This document shows positions 44,873-52,687 of a stretch of DNA of 64,000 nucleotides, one piece after another. Under the pieces are notes generated by a model that made no database searches, had not been told where the DNA came from, and saw nothing but the letters and a program-made list of their open reading frames with translations. The translations under genes were made by a program, and so were the position numbers. The DNA is taken from NCBI RefSeq assembly GCF_000421145.1, contig NZ_ATWH01000010.1, positions 62,001 through 126,000 on the forward strand, given 5' to 3'. Within the stretch, counting starts at the first letter, position 1. Every line of letters starts with the position of its first letter. Source of the stretch: Glaciibacter superstes DSM 21135. GTDB taxonomy: Bacteria > Actinomycetota > Actinomycetes > Actinomycetales > Microbacteriaceae.

Positions 44873-45658
44873 GTGGCTGAAGTCGTCATCGTTGAAAACG
44901 CCGCCGCGGCGGGGGAGCTCGTCGCGGAATCGCTGCGCAGCCTCATTGAAGCCAGGCCGGATGCCGTACTCGGGCTGGCAACGGGATCGACGCCGCTTCC
45001 CGTCTACAGCGCGCTGGCGGCATCCGTTCATCGCACCCCGCTCGACGTCACGCTCGTTCGCGGCTTCGCGCTCGATGAATACGTCGGGCTGCCAGAGGGC
45101 CACCCACAGAGTTATCGGGCCGTGATCACCCGCGACGTCGTCGAGCCGATCGGTCTCACCCCGCAGAACATCCAGGTGCCAAACGGCAATCTCGAGACCA
45201 TCGAGTCGGCGGGTCGCGATTACGAGCAGGCGATCCTGGATGCCGGTGGTGTCGACGTGCAGATCCTCGGCATCGGCCGCACAGGGCACATCGGCTTCAA
45301 TGAGCCGGGCTCCTCGTTTGCGTCGCTGACCCGCGTCAAGACGCTCACAGAAGAGACCAGAGCCGACAACGCGCGGTTCTTCTCATCGCCTGATGACGTT
45401 CCGATGCACTGCATCACCCAGGGGCTCGGCACGATCCGCCGGGCCAGGCACCTGGTGCTGCTCGCGTTCGGCGAGGCGAAGGCGGATGCTGTTGCCGCGG
45501 CTGTCGAAGGACCGATGACGGCGAGTGCTCCCGGCTCGGCAATTCAGTTGCATCCACACGTGACCGTCGTCATCGACGAGGCGGCCGCGAGCCGGCTTGC
45601 GAACCTCGATTACTACCGTCACGCCTGGGCGAACAAGCCGGCCTGGCAGGGCATCTGA
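44873..45658 (+). CDS. nagB: Glucosamine-6-phosphate deaminase
   Basis: A 261-residue NagB, which converts glucosamine-6-P to fructose-6-P and ammonia. Family parts: LGLATGSTPLPVYSAL (phosphate loop), FALDEYVGLPEGHPQSYR with the catalytic Asp72 equivalent, and GIGRTGHIGFNEPGSSF with the His143 and Glu148 equivalents. At the position of Asp141 of the E. coli enzyme this protein has Thr (GRTGH instead of GNDGH). Gram-positive enzymes also vary here, so activity is still likely. The start is GTG at 44873 with GGGAG at 44862-44866; TAGGAT at 44825-44830 is a likely -10. It stands alone, 3 kb from nagA. Confidence 0.92.
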   Translation: MAEVVIVENAAAAGELVAESLRSLIEARPDAVLGLATGSTPLPVYSALAASVHRTPLDVTLVRGFALDEYVGLPEGHPQSYRAVITRDVVEPIGLTPQNIQVPNGNLETIESAGRDYEQAILDAGGVDVQILGIGRTGHIGFNEPGSSFASLTRVKTLTEETRADNARFFSSPDDVPMHCITQGLGTIRRARHLVLLAFGEAKADAVAAAVEGPMTASAPGSAIQLHPHVTVVIDEAAASRLANLDYYRHAWANKPAWQGI

Positions 45659-45673
45659 GAACCCGGAAGCGTC

Positions 45674-46030
45674 TCAGCTGAGTTCTCTGCGCCCGGAGAT
45701 CACTCCGCTGGCGGTGGCGACAACCGCGAAGACGACGGCGACGATGGGCTGGCCGAGGTCCCACCAGGCCAGGGCTGCAGCGCCGAAGACGAAAATCTCG
45801 ATGATGGCCTTGCCGAATGGGTCGAGCCGGAAGACAGCCTTGGGAGAGCGGAACAGCGCCCAGACCAGGATGGCCAGTACCGGCGCGCCGATGCCGATGA
45901 GGACACCGGGCCAGGGGAGCGGCCACGCCAGGAAACCCCAGAGGCCGAGGCTCACGAACGCGAACAGTTCGAGCACAAATCTCAGGATGTCGTTCGGGCC
46001 GATCTTCACTTCTTCACGCTGGCTCGTCAC
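45674..46030 (-). CDS. DUF2568 (YrdB-like) membrane protein
   Basis: A 118-residue protein with four predicted helices. ILRFVLELFAFVSLGLWGF, the central LFRSPKAVFRLDPFGKAIIE and the helix FVFGAAALAWWDLGQPIVAV match the YrdB/DUF2568 family, small membrane proteins of unknown role. It is convergent with nagB (15-base gap) and lies 24 bases after the purU stop on the same strand, so it may share the purU transcript. Confidence 0.82.
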   Translation of the reverse strand: MTSQREEVKIGPNDILRFVLELFAFVSLGLWGFLAWPLPWPGVLIGIGAPVLAILVWALFRSPKAVFRLDPFGKAIIEIFVFGAAALAWWDLGQPIVAVVFAVVATASGVISGRRELS

Positions 46031-46054
46031 CGCCCAAGTCTACCCGGGCACTGG

Positions 46055-46927
46055 CTACTTGAAGATGATGGTGCGGGCGCCGTCTTGCAGCACCCGGTTC
46101 TCTGCGAACCACTTGACCGCCTGGCTGAGCGTGCGGCTCTCCTCGTCTTGCCCGATCGCCACCAGTTCGCTCGCCGTGCGGGAGTGGTCAACGCGCACCA
46201 CGTTCTGCTCGATGATCGGGCCCTCGTCGAGGTCGCTGGTCACGAAGTGCGCCGTCGCCCCGATCAGCTTCACCCCGCGGGCGTGCGCCTGCTTGTACGG
46301 GTTCGCCCCCTTGAACCCCGGCAGGAACGAGTGGTGGATGTTGATCGCCATGCCCTCGAGCCGCGCACACAGTTCCGGCGAGAGGATCTGCATGTACCGC
46401 GCCAGCACCACCAGCTCGATGTCGTGCTTCTCGACCGCCTCAACCACGCGGGCCTCGAAGGCTGACTTGCTCGCGGCATCCGTTATCGGCAACGACTCGA
46501 ACGGCACGCTGTAGAAGCCCACCAGGTCGCGCAGCGTTCCGTGATTGCTGAGCACCAGGGGAATCTGTACCGGCAGCTGCCCTGCCCGCTGGCGGAACAA
46601 CAGGTCATTGACGCAGTGCCCGGCTGTGGAGGCCAGAACAAGCGTGCGCAGCGGCCTGCCGACGACGTCGACGATGGCATGCATGCCATAGCGCGCGATC
46701 ACCGGGTCGAGGGCCGACTGGATCTCATCGCGGCCAGCCGGTGATTCCACCTGAAGGCGGATGAAGAACCGGCCGGTGTCAGCGCTGGAGAACTGCTGGC
46801 TCTCGGTGATGTTGCCGCGGGCCGATACGATCGCGCCGCTCACCGCGTGCACGATGCCCGGCTGGTCTGGGCACACCAGTGAGATCACCCAGTGGTGCAG
46901 CGCCTCGTGCGGTGCGGAAGGAGTCAT
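46055..46927 (-). CDS. purU: Formyltetrahydrofolate deformylase
   Basis: A 290-residue PurU, which hydrolyses 10-formyl-THF to THF and formate and so balances one-carbon pools. An N-terminal ACT domain (WVISLVCPDQPGIVHAVSGA to RFFIRLQVESP) senses amino acids such as methionine or glycine in known members. The C-terminal formyltransferase-fold domain has the catalytic Asn-His in INIHHSFLPGFKGANPY and the Asp in VTSDLDEGPIIEQ. Length is normal. It precedes the DUF2568 gene on the minus strand and is divergent from the MFS gene at 47116. Confidence 0.95.
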   Translation of the reverse strand: MTPSAPHEALHHWVISLVCPDQPGIVHAVSGAIVSARGNITESQQFSSADTGRFFIRLQVESPAGRDEIQSALDPVIARYGMHAIVDVVGRPLRTLVLASTAGHCVNDLLFRQRAGQLPVQIPLVLSNHGTLRDLVGFYSVPFESLPITDAASKSAFEARVVEAVEKHDIELVVLARYMQILSPELCARLEGMAINIHHSFLPGFKGANPYKQAHARGVKLIGATAHFVTSDLDEGPIIEQNVVRVDHSRTASELVAIGQDEESRTLSQAVKWFAENRVLQDGARTIIFK

Positions 46928-47115
46928 CCGCCCAGAATACCGGGAGCCGGACGCAGGCCGGACCCCGGGCGTATGCCGGAGGCAGGGTGTTCATCTAGAC
47001 TGGGCGACGGTCGATGGATCAACATCGGCCCCGGGCGCGCACGCTGGCGCGAAGTCGATCCCGTACCTGCTCCCAATTGAGTGAGCGGCGGATCCGCCGT
47101 CCGTGAGCGTTCATC

Positions 47116-48357
47116 ATGTCAAAAGCTGTGTCACAGCATCCCGCCACAACGTCGAAGCCTTTTCCCTGGCTCGGCCTGATCACCCTGTCGGCGGCCGTGT
47201 TCCTCTCGGTCACCTCGGAGATGTTGCCGACCGGTCTGCTGCCGGATATGAGCGAATCCCTGGGGGTCAGCGAGTCTCAAGTCGGACTGCTCGTGACCTG
47301 GTTCGCTTTCACGGTCGTGCTCACCAGCACCGCCCTGACCCACCTCACCAGACGGATGCCGCGGCACGGCCTGGTCGTCGGGGTGCTCATCGTCTTCGCG
47401 ATCAGCAACGTGCTCACCGCCATCGCACCGAGTTACGAATTCGTCATCGCCTCCCGCGTCGTCGGCGGCATGGCCCACGGGCTGTTCTGGGCCGTCGTCG
47501 GTGCATACGCTGCTCATCTCGTCCCCAAGGAGCAGATCGGCCGGGCTGTCTCCATCACCATCGCAGGCGGAACCCTGGCCTTCGTCTTCGGTGTTCCGAT
47601 CGCGACTGCGGCCGGGCATGTCCTCGGATGGCAGCTGTCGTTCGTGATGCTCGCGGTTCTCATGCTGATCGGGGCGCTCCTGGTGTGGCGGTTCCTGCCA
47701 CCGGTCGACCACTATGGAGCAGCGGCACCGAATACGACGACGGGTGCCATAGCGGTGGGCCCGGCCGCGGCAGGCTCCCGCCGAGACCCGACCATCACGG
47801 CCGTCGCGCTGATCTGCTGCATTACCGGTCTCATTATGGTCGGTCACTACACCTTCTACACCTACGTTGCGCCCTTCCTCATCGACGGCCTCGGCGCCCC
47901 GACCGCCGCGGTGGCTCCGCTGCTGTTCGCGTACGGGGTCGCCGGGGCCGGCGGGCTGGTCATCGCCGGCACGGTCTTCGGGCCGCGGCCTCAGTTGGGA
48001 CTCGTGGTCGCGATTGTGGTCAGTGCGATCGGCGTCGCAGCCCTTGCCGTCTTCACGGCGAATCTCCCGGTCGCTATCGTGGCGTTCATGCTCTGGGGAC
48101 TTGCCTTCGGGGCACTGCCGCCGTTGTTGCAGACGCGGTTGCTGCACGCAGCATCCGTGCGCATCCGTGACACCGCCAGCGCGTTCTACACGACCGCGTT
48201 CAACCTCGGAATCGGCGGAGGCGCGCTGCTCGGAGCGGTGCTGCTCGATGCCGTCGGTCTGGAGATCGTGCCGTTCGTCTACCTCGGAATCCTGGTCGTG
48301 GCACTCGCGCTCGTTCTGGTGACAGACGTCCTCATCCGCCGCCGCGCCAGGCTCTGA
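47116..48357 (+). CDS. MFS transporter (DHA1, AraJ/sugar efflux-like)
   Basis: A 413-residue transporter with 12 helices. SVTSEMLPTGLLPDMSESLGV, RRMPRHGLVVGVLIVF (loop 2-3 motif) and RVVGGMAHGLFWAVVGAYAAHLVP are typical of the AraJ/YdhP group of DHA1 exporters. These expel sugars, arabinosides or drugs; a role in relieving sugar stress would fit the surrounding amino-sugar genes but is only a guess. The ATG at 47116 lacks a good ribosome site. It is divergent from purU and convergent with nagA, from which it is separated by 139 bases with no visible gene. Confidence 0.9.
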   Translation: MSKAVSQHPATTSKPFPWLGLITLSAAVFLSVTSEMLPTGLLPDMSESLGVSESQVGLLVTWFAFTVVLTSTALTHLTRRMPRHGLVVGVLIVFAISNVLTAIAPSYEFVIASRVVGGMAHGLFWAVVGAYAAHLVPKEQIGRAVSITIAGGTLAFVFGVPIATAAGHVLGWQLSFVMLAVLMLIGALLVWRFLPPVDHYGAAAPNTTTGAIAVGPAAAGSRRDPTITAVALICCITGLIMVGHYTFYTYVAPFLIDGLGAPTAAVAPLLFAYGVAGAGGLVIAGTVFGPRPQLGLVVAIVVSAIGVAALAVFTANLPVAIVAFMLWGLAFGALPPLLQTRLLHAASVRIRDTASAFYTTAFNLGIGGGALLGAVLLDAVGLEIVPFVYLGILVVALALVLVTDVLIRRRARL

Positions 48358-48496
48358 CCCCGAGGCGGTCTCGATTCGACACGGTCGTGTTCACAACCGC
48401 TGTAATTTTCGCCTGAGGGCCCTGAATCGAGCCGATTTCGCTGTCCCGGCCGAATATTCCAGCAGTTGTGTACCGCGTGCCGCGAGCGAGCGCGAC

Positions 48497-49663
48497 TCAG
48501 GTGAGCAGAGCGCCGGCGGCGAAGACCGCCTGCACGGTGAGATCGTCGTCGAGGAGAACGGCGTCGGCCGCATAGCCGACCGCGAGCAGACCGAGATCGT
48601 GGCTGCGCCCGACGGCCCTGGCCGGTGTCTCGGTGACGGCGGTGACGGCATCCTCGATCCGCACCCCAACGTCGGCGACAGCTCGCCGCAGCGCAACGTC
48701 GAGGGTGAGCGTCGAGCCCGCGATCGACCCGCCGTCGGTGAGCCGGGCAACACCATCGGTGACGGTGACGGAGAGGGTTCCGAGGTCGTAGAGCCCGTCT
48801 GCCGCTCCGGTCGCCGCCATCGCATCGGACACCAGCGCGATGCGCCCCGGTGCACCCGCGAACGCCAGGCGCACCACCTCAGGGTGCACGTGCACGCCGT
48901 CATTGATGACCTCGAGGATCACCCCGGGAAAACGGGTTGCGGCCGCAACCGGGCCAGGCGCACGATGATGGATGCCGCGCATGCCGTTGAAGGCATGCGT
49001 CAGTATCGATGCCCCAGCCTCGAACGCTCGCAGGGTGGTTTCATAGTCTGCGGCGCTGTGTCCGACAGCCACGGCGACACCTGCACCCGTGAAAGCAGCG
49101 ATCGCCTCCTCGGCTCCTGGCAGTTCCGGTGCGAGAGTCACCTGGCAGATTCGCCCGCGTCCGGCATCGAGCAACCTCCTCACCGAATCGGCGTCCGGCG
49201 CTCGCAGCAGGGCAGGATCATGCGCACCGCGGAAGGTGTCGTCGAGGAACGGGCCCTCGAGGTGCGCTCCCAGCACCAGCTGGTCGCTCTCCGCGACATC
49301 GGCGATGACGGCCAGCCGCGCTTCGAGATCGGCCTGGCTCGCGGTAACCAGCGAGAGAACCGATCGCGTGCTGCCATGCCTGCGATGCACCGCCAGTGCG
49401 GTACGGATGCCGTCGGCCCCGTCGTCGAACGCGGCACCGCCTGCCCCGTGGCAATGAATGTCGATGAATCCGGGGGTGAGCCAACGGCCAGCAGCATCCG
49501 TTATCGTGCCTGAACCGCGCGTGCCCACATCGGCCACGTCGCGCCATCCGTCGCCGATGCCCACCCGTGAAACGGTGTCGCCGTCGAAGGCCACCCAGGC
49601 GTCGGCGGTGACGGTGCCGGCCGAGACGAGACGGGCGGAGTGGATCACGCTCTGCGGTGCCAT
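48497..49663 (-). CDS. nagA: N-acetylglucosamine-6-phosphate deacetylase
   Basis: A 388-residue amidohydrolase that makes glucosamine-6-P and acetate from GlcNAc-6-P. Metal and catalytic residues are visible: FIDIHCHGAGG, GAHLEGPFLDD, AVGHSAADY, LTHAFNGM with the substrate loop GIHHRAPGPV, and the catalytic Asp in ALVSDAMAATG. Length is normal. It is the last of a three-gene operon, ROK kinase, DeoR regulator, nagA, with start and stop codons overlapping (TGATG at 49661-49665). Its product feeds NagB, encoded 3 kb away. Confidence 0.96.
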   Translation of the reverse strand: MAPQSVIHSARLVSAGTVTADAWVAFDGDTVSRVGIGDGWRDVADVGTRGSGTITDAAGRWLTPGFIDIHCHGAGGAAFDDGADGIRTALAVHRRHGSTRSVLSLVTASQADLEARLAVIADVAESDQLVLGAHLEGPFLDDTFRGAHDPALLRAPDADSVRRLLDAGRGRICQVTLAPELPGAEEAIAAFTGAGVAVAVGHSAADYETTLRAFEAGASILTHAFNGMRGIHHRAPGPVAAATRFPGVILEVINDGVHVHPEVVRLAFAGAPGRIALVSDAMAATGAADGLYDLGTLSVTVTDGVARLTDGGSIAGSTLTLDVALRRAVADVGVRIEDAVTAVTETPARAVGRSHDLGLLAVGYAADAVLLDDDLTVQAVFAAGALLT

Positions 49664-50448
49664 CAGCCGACGATCACTTCGATGTCGTTGTCGGCGAACG
49701 CCGAGAGCTGGTCTGCCGTGATTCCGTCATCGGTGATGAGCATGCCGAAGAGGCCGGAACCGCCCATGGCAGCGAACGCGGTGCGGCCGATCTTGCTGGA
49801 ATCCGCCACCACGATCGCGCGGGTGGCCCTGCGGGCCATCAAGATATTGACAGCGGCCTCCCTCTCGTCGTGCACGGTGGCGCCGAGCACCGGATCGATG
49901 CCGTTCACGCCGAGGAAGGCGATGTCCATGGTGATCCTCTCGAGGACGACGTCGCTGTACGGCCCCACGAGCTCATAGGAGCGCGGGTGGACGACGCCGC
50001 CCGTCACGACGGTCTTGATCTGGGGCCGCATCGCGAGTTGTGCAGCGATGTTGATGGCGTTGGTGACGACTGTCAGCGTGAAGTGCGGCGAGGCCTCCAT
50101 GATGTCCGGTCGTGCACTAAGGGCGGTCGCTATCGCGGTACTCGTCGTGCCGCCGCACAAGCCGATGACGGCGCCACGCGGCACCAGCGCGCTCGCCGCG
50201 AGCGCGATCTGCTGCTTCTCTGGCGCGTGCTGTTCTCGCTTGTAGCGGATGGGCAGGTCATAGGCCACGGACTGACCGATAGCCCCTCCGCGGGTGCGGG
50301 TGAGCAGCTGCTGGCTCGCCAGGTGGTCGAGGTCCCTGCGCGCGGTGGCGGCGGAGACGCCGAGTTTGGTGATGATGTCGTCGACGTCGAGCTGGCCGGT
50401 CTCGGACAGGAGGTCGAGCACGGAGTTCAGGCGCTCAGCACGATTCAT
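49663..50448 (-). CDS. DeoR-family transcriptional regulator
   Basis: A 261-residue repressor. The N-terminal helix-turn-helix (MNRAERLNSVLDLLSETGQL to GVSAATARRDLDHLASQ) is followed by the DeoR sensor domain, an isomerase-like fold that binds sugar phosphates: RGAVIGLCGGTTSTAIATAL and VVTNAINIAAQLA. It lies between the ROK kinase and nagA and overlaps both, so it probably controls this operon through GlcNAc-6-P or GlcN-6-P. Tandem TGTGAT motifs upstream of the operon are a likely binding site. Confidence 0.93.
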   Translation of the reverse strand: MNRAERLNSVLDLLSETGQLDVDDIITKLGVSAATARRDLDHLASQQLLTRTRGGAIGQSVAYDLPIRYKREQHAPEKQQIALAASALVPRGAVIGLCGGTTSTAIATALSARPDIMEASPHFTLTVVTNAINIAAQLAMRPQIKTVVTGGVVHPRSYELVGPYSDVVLERITMDIAFLGVNGIDPVLGATVHDEREAAVNILMARRATRAIVVADSSKIGRTAFAAMGGSGLFGMLITDDGITADQLSAFADNDIEVIVG

Positions 50449-51476
50449 GCGGCTCCCTTGTCGGTGGACGGTGCGCTCTCCGCCTGCCGGGTTTCGCCAG
50501 TGACACCGGGACCACCGACCGTGTCGCGCGCCCGGAGAGCAGCGCCGATCAGCCCGGCATTCTGGCCGATCCGCGCCGGGAGGAGCACTGGCCGGCGGTG
50601 AAAGCTGAGTAGCTCGTCGACGCGGTGCCGGAGCGGCGTGAACAGTGCGTCCCCCGCTTGCGCGAGACCGCCTCCTATCACGACGGCCTCTGGCGCAAGG
50701 AAGGCCGTCAACTGGGCGATGCTGACGGCGAGGGAGTCAAGCGCGCTCTCCCAGACCTGGGTGGCAGCGTCGTCGCCGACCTGCGCGCGGGCGAGCACGT
50801 CACGGGCGCCATCGGGCCGGATGCCGGTGAGCGACTGGTAGCGGCGCGCGATCGCCCCGGCCGATGCGATGGTTTCGAGGCAGCCCCGTGCGCCGCAGCT
50901 GCACGGGAAGCCGTTGGGATCGACGATCGCATGGCCGATCTCCCCAGCGTATCCGTGTGCGATGTGAGCGCGGCCGTCGATGAATATGGAGCCGGCGAGG
51001 CCGGTGCCGATCACGATCACCACGACGTCTCGGTATGGCTGCGCAGCACCCAGCCGGAACTCGGCTTCGCCGGCAGCACGAACATCATGCGAGAACGACG
51101 CCGGGAGCCCGAGGCGTGCCTGGACGAGTTGCTTGAACGGCACATCCTTCCAGTCGAGGTTCGCCGCCTGGAGCGCGATGCCGAGATCGTCATCGACGAG
51201 TCCGGGCGCGATCAGTCCTGCGGCCACAGGGTCGACGGACGGGAAGTCGATGGCGTAGCGCGCGGTGAGCTCCTGCACGAGATCCAGCACGGCGTTCGCC
51301 GTCTCTCCGGCGTGATGCGGAGTCTGCGTGCGCTTCAGTCCGAGCATCCGTCCGGCGTCGTCGAAGAGTGCGGATTTTGTATCGGTGCCGCCGACATCGA
51401 AGGCGACAACGGCTTGCCCGGGGCCGAGGAGCGGCGTGTGGTCATCGTCGGTGACGGGCGTAGCAGCTTCGGTCAC
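50445..51476 (-). CDS. ROK-family sugar kinase (probable GlcNAc or ManNAc kinase)
   Basis: A 343-residue ROK kinase. The ATP motif is VVAFDVGGTDTKSALFD. The sugar-binding and zinc motifs are ERGH-like EIGHAIVDPNG followed by CSCGARGCLE, the signature that separates ROK enzymes from other kinases. There is no N-terminal helix-turn-helix, so it is an enzyme, not a repressor. In an operon with nagA the substrate is most likely GlcNAc, with glucose or ManNAc as alternatives. The GTG start at 51476 has a weak GGGAG upstream. A second, unrelated kinase gene (BadF type) lies immediately upstream. Confidence 0.9.
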   Translation of the reverse strand: MTEAATPVTDDDHTPLLGPGQAVVAFDVGGTDTKSALFDDAGRMLGLKRTQTPHHAGETANAVLDLVQELTARYAIDFPSVDPVAAGLIAPGLVDDDLGIALQAANLDWKDVPFKQLVQARLGLPASFSHDVRAAGEAEFRLGAAQPYRDVVVIVIGTGLAGSIFIDGRAHIAHGYAGEIGHAIVDPNGFPCSCGARGCLETIASAGAIARRYQSLTGIRPDGARDVLARAQVGDDAATQVWESALDSLAVSIAQLTAFLAPEAVVIGGGLAQAGDALFTPLRHRVDELLSFHRRPVLLPARIGQNAGLIGAALRARDTVGGPGVTGETRQAESAPSTDKGAA

Positions 51477-51493
51477 GAGACGAGAGCGCTCCC

Positions 51494-51509
51494 TGTGATT
51501 GTTTGTGAT
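51494..51509. promoter_or_regulatory. Tandem TGTGAT motifs before the ROK kinase-deoR-nagA operon
   Basis: TGTGAT at 51494-51499 and again at 51504-51509, ten bases apart, so on the same face of the helix; in the message sense ATCACA-AACA-ATCACA. They lie 18-33 bases before the kinase start, downstream of the probable promoter. Evenly phased direct repeats are typical operators of DeoR-family repressors. Confidence 0.5.
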
Positions 51510-51553
51510 CGGTACGCAGAACTAATCAGCATGTTAGCTCAAAGCCGGTGAAC

Positions 51554-52597
51554 TCATTGTGAATCGCCAGCGAGCCGTGCGGCATCTCGGAGTGCGGTGA
51601 TGCCGTTGGTGATCTGTTGGAACGTATCCTCGTCGACGGGGATGCCGGCGCGCTCGAGCCCCAGCACCGCTGCACCCGCGATACCGTCTGGGACGGTGAT
51701 CGGCGGGGCGCCCTCACGTATGCTCCTGGCGAATGGACCGCCTGGCAAGGCGAGCAGCAGCCCACTCGACACGCTGCCTCCGAGCACCAGCGGCCCATCG
51801 ACAGCGGGGTCTCTGACCGAACTCAGAGTGTCGACCAGTGCGGCCGCAGCGTCGACGAGGATGGAGCGTGCGACCTCGTCGTCGCGGGCCTGGAAGGCAA
51901 GTGGGGCGAAACGGGACAGCTCGGCCGGTCGCATCGCGTACAGTGCGCCCAGGAGTTGCAGGAGGACGACTGGGCGCTCGTCTCGGTGCTCGGCCAGCGC
52001 TGGGAGTTGCAGCGCTGGGAGTTGCAGTGCGGCCAGGAGTAGATCGGTGAGTGCGGTTTGTGGTGCGCGGCCGTCGAGGTATGCGGTGACCGCACTGGCC
52101 ACTCGATGACCGATCCAGTACCCGGAGCCGGCGTCACCGAGAAGCCAGCCCAGGCCGTCGGAGACAGCGGCGAGCCTGCGGTCTTCGATTCGGGCTGCCA
52201 CCGCGCCCGTGCCGGCGACGAGGACGTAGCCATCCGGCGCGAGCGCTCCGGAACAGTACGTGGCCAGGACGTCTGGCACGATCTCCACAGGTCCGCGCAG
52301 GCCGAGCGGGGCGAGCGCCCTGCTGATCTGCTCCAGGGGAGCGTTCAGGCCTGCACCGGCCATCGCGACCACCGCCGAGGTGAACTGATCGGGTTCGGCT
52401 CCGTTCTGTGACCCTGCCCCCATGGCCGCGCGCGCACGCTGTGTGGCGGAAGCCAACGAGGCCATTGCCGCATCGATTCCACCCGAGACCGGGTTGCCGC
52501 TTGAGGCCAGTCCGAGTCCGAGGCAGCGTCCGGACCGGTCAACGATCACCGCTCGCGTGGTGGTACCACCCGCGTCGATTGCCAGGACTGTGCACAT
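51554..52597 (-). CDS. BadF/BadG-type N-acetylglucosamine kinase-like ATPase
   Basis: A 347-residue ASKHA-fold kinase of the BadF/BadG/BcrA/BcrD group, which includes the eukaryotic GlcNAc kinase. Motifs: VLAIDAGGTTTRAVIVDRSG for phosphate, VLVAGTGAVAARIEDRR, and GWLLGDAGSGYWIG, all typical of this group. Substrate GlcNAc, GlcN or MurNAc is inferred from the neighbourhood. The start at 52597 is preferred because the longer frame adds 12 residues across the operator region. A 15-base duplication inside repeats ALQLP. It is divergent from the RpiR regulator. Confidence 0.87.
   Translation of the reverse strand: MCTVLAIDAGGTTTRAVIVDRSGRCLGLGLASSGNPVSGGIDAAMASLASATQRARAAMGAGSQNGAEPDQFTSAVVAMAGAGLNAPLEQISRALAPLGLRGPVEIVPDVLATYCSGALAPDGYVLVAGTGAVAARIEDRRLAAVSDGLGWLLGDAGSGYWIGHRVASAVTAYLDGRAPQTALTDLLLAALQLPALQLPALAEHRDERPVVLLQLLGALYAMRPAELSRFAPLAFQARDDEVARSILVDAAAALVDTLSSVRDPAVDGPLVLGGSVSSGLLLALPGGPFARSIREGAPPITVPDGIAGAAVLGLERAGIPVDEDTFQQITNGITALRDAARLAGDSQ
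51995..52024 (-). repeat. 15-bp tandem duplication inside the BadF-type kinase gene
   Basis: CAGCGCTGGGAGTTG is present twice without change. The protein gains ALQLPALQLP in a region between conserved motifs. Confidence 0.95.
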
Positions 52598-52640
52598 CGT
52601 TACCGTTTCGTGTTCCGTGTAATGTGAACACACTGTAACG
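52598..52640. promoter_or_regulatory. Divergent operator region between BadF-type kinase and RpiR regulator
   Basis: GTGTTC (52610-52615) and GAACAC (52626-52631) form a perfect inverted repeat with a ten-base spacer. CGTTAC (52598-52603) and GTAACG (52635-52640) form a second, wider one around almost the same centre. Only 90 bases separate the two genes, so a protein here would control both; the RpiR product is the likely one. Confidence 0.6.
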
Positions 52641-52687
52641 TAAGAATTGTTTTCAGATTCACTCCAATGAAGGAGAAACGGATTCCC

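Noticed and set aside
48358..48496. A gene or RNA between the MFS gene and nagA
   Set aside because: Only a weak GAATCGAG-type repeat is visible in the 139 bases; no start, promoter or structured RNA could be supported.
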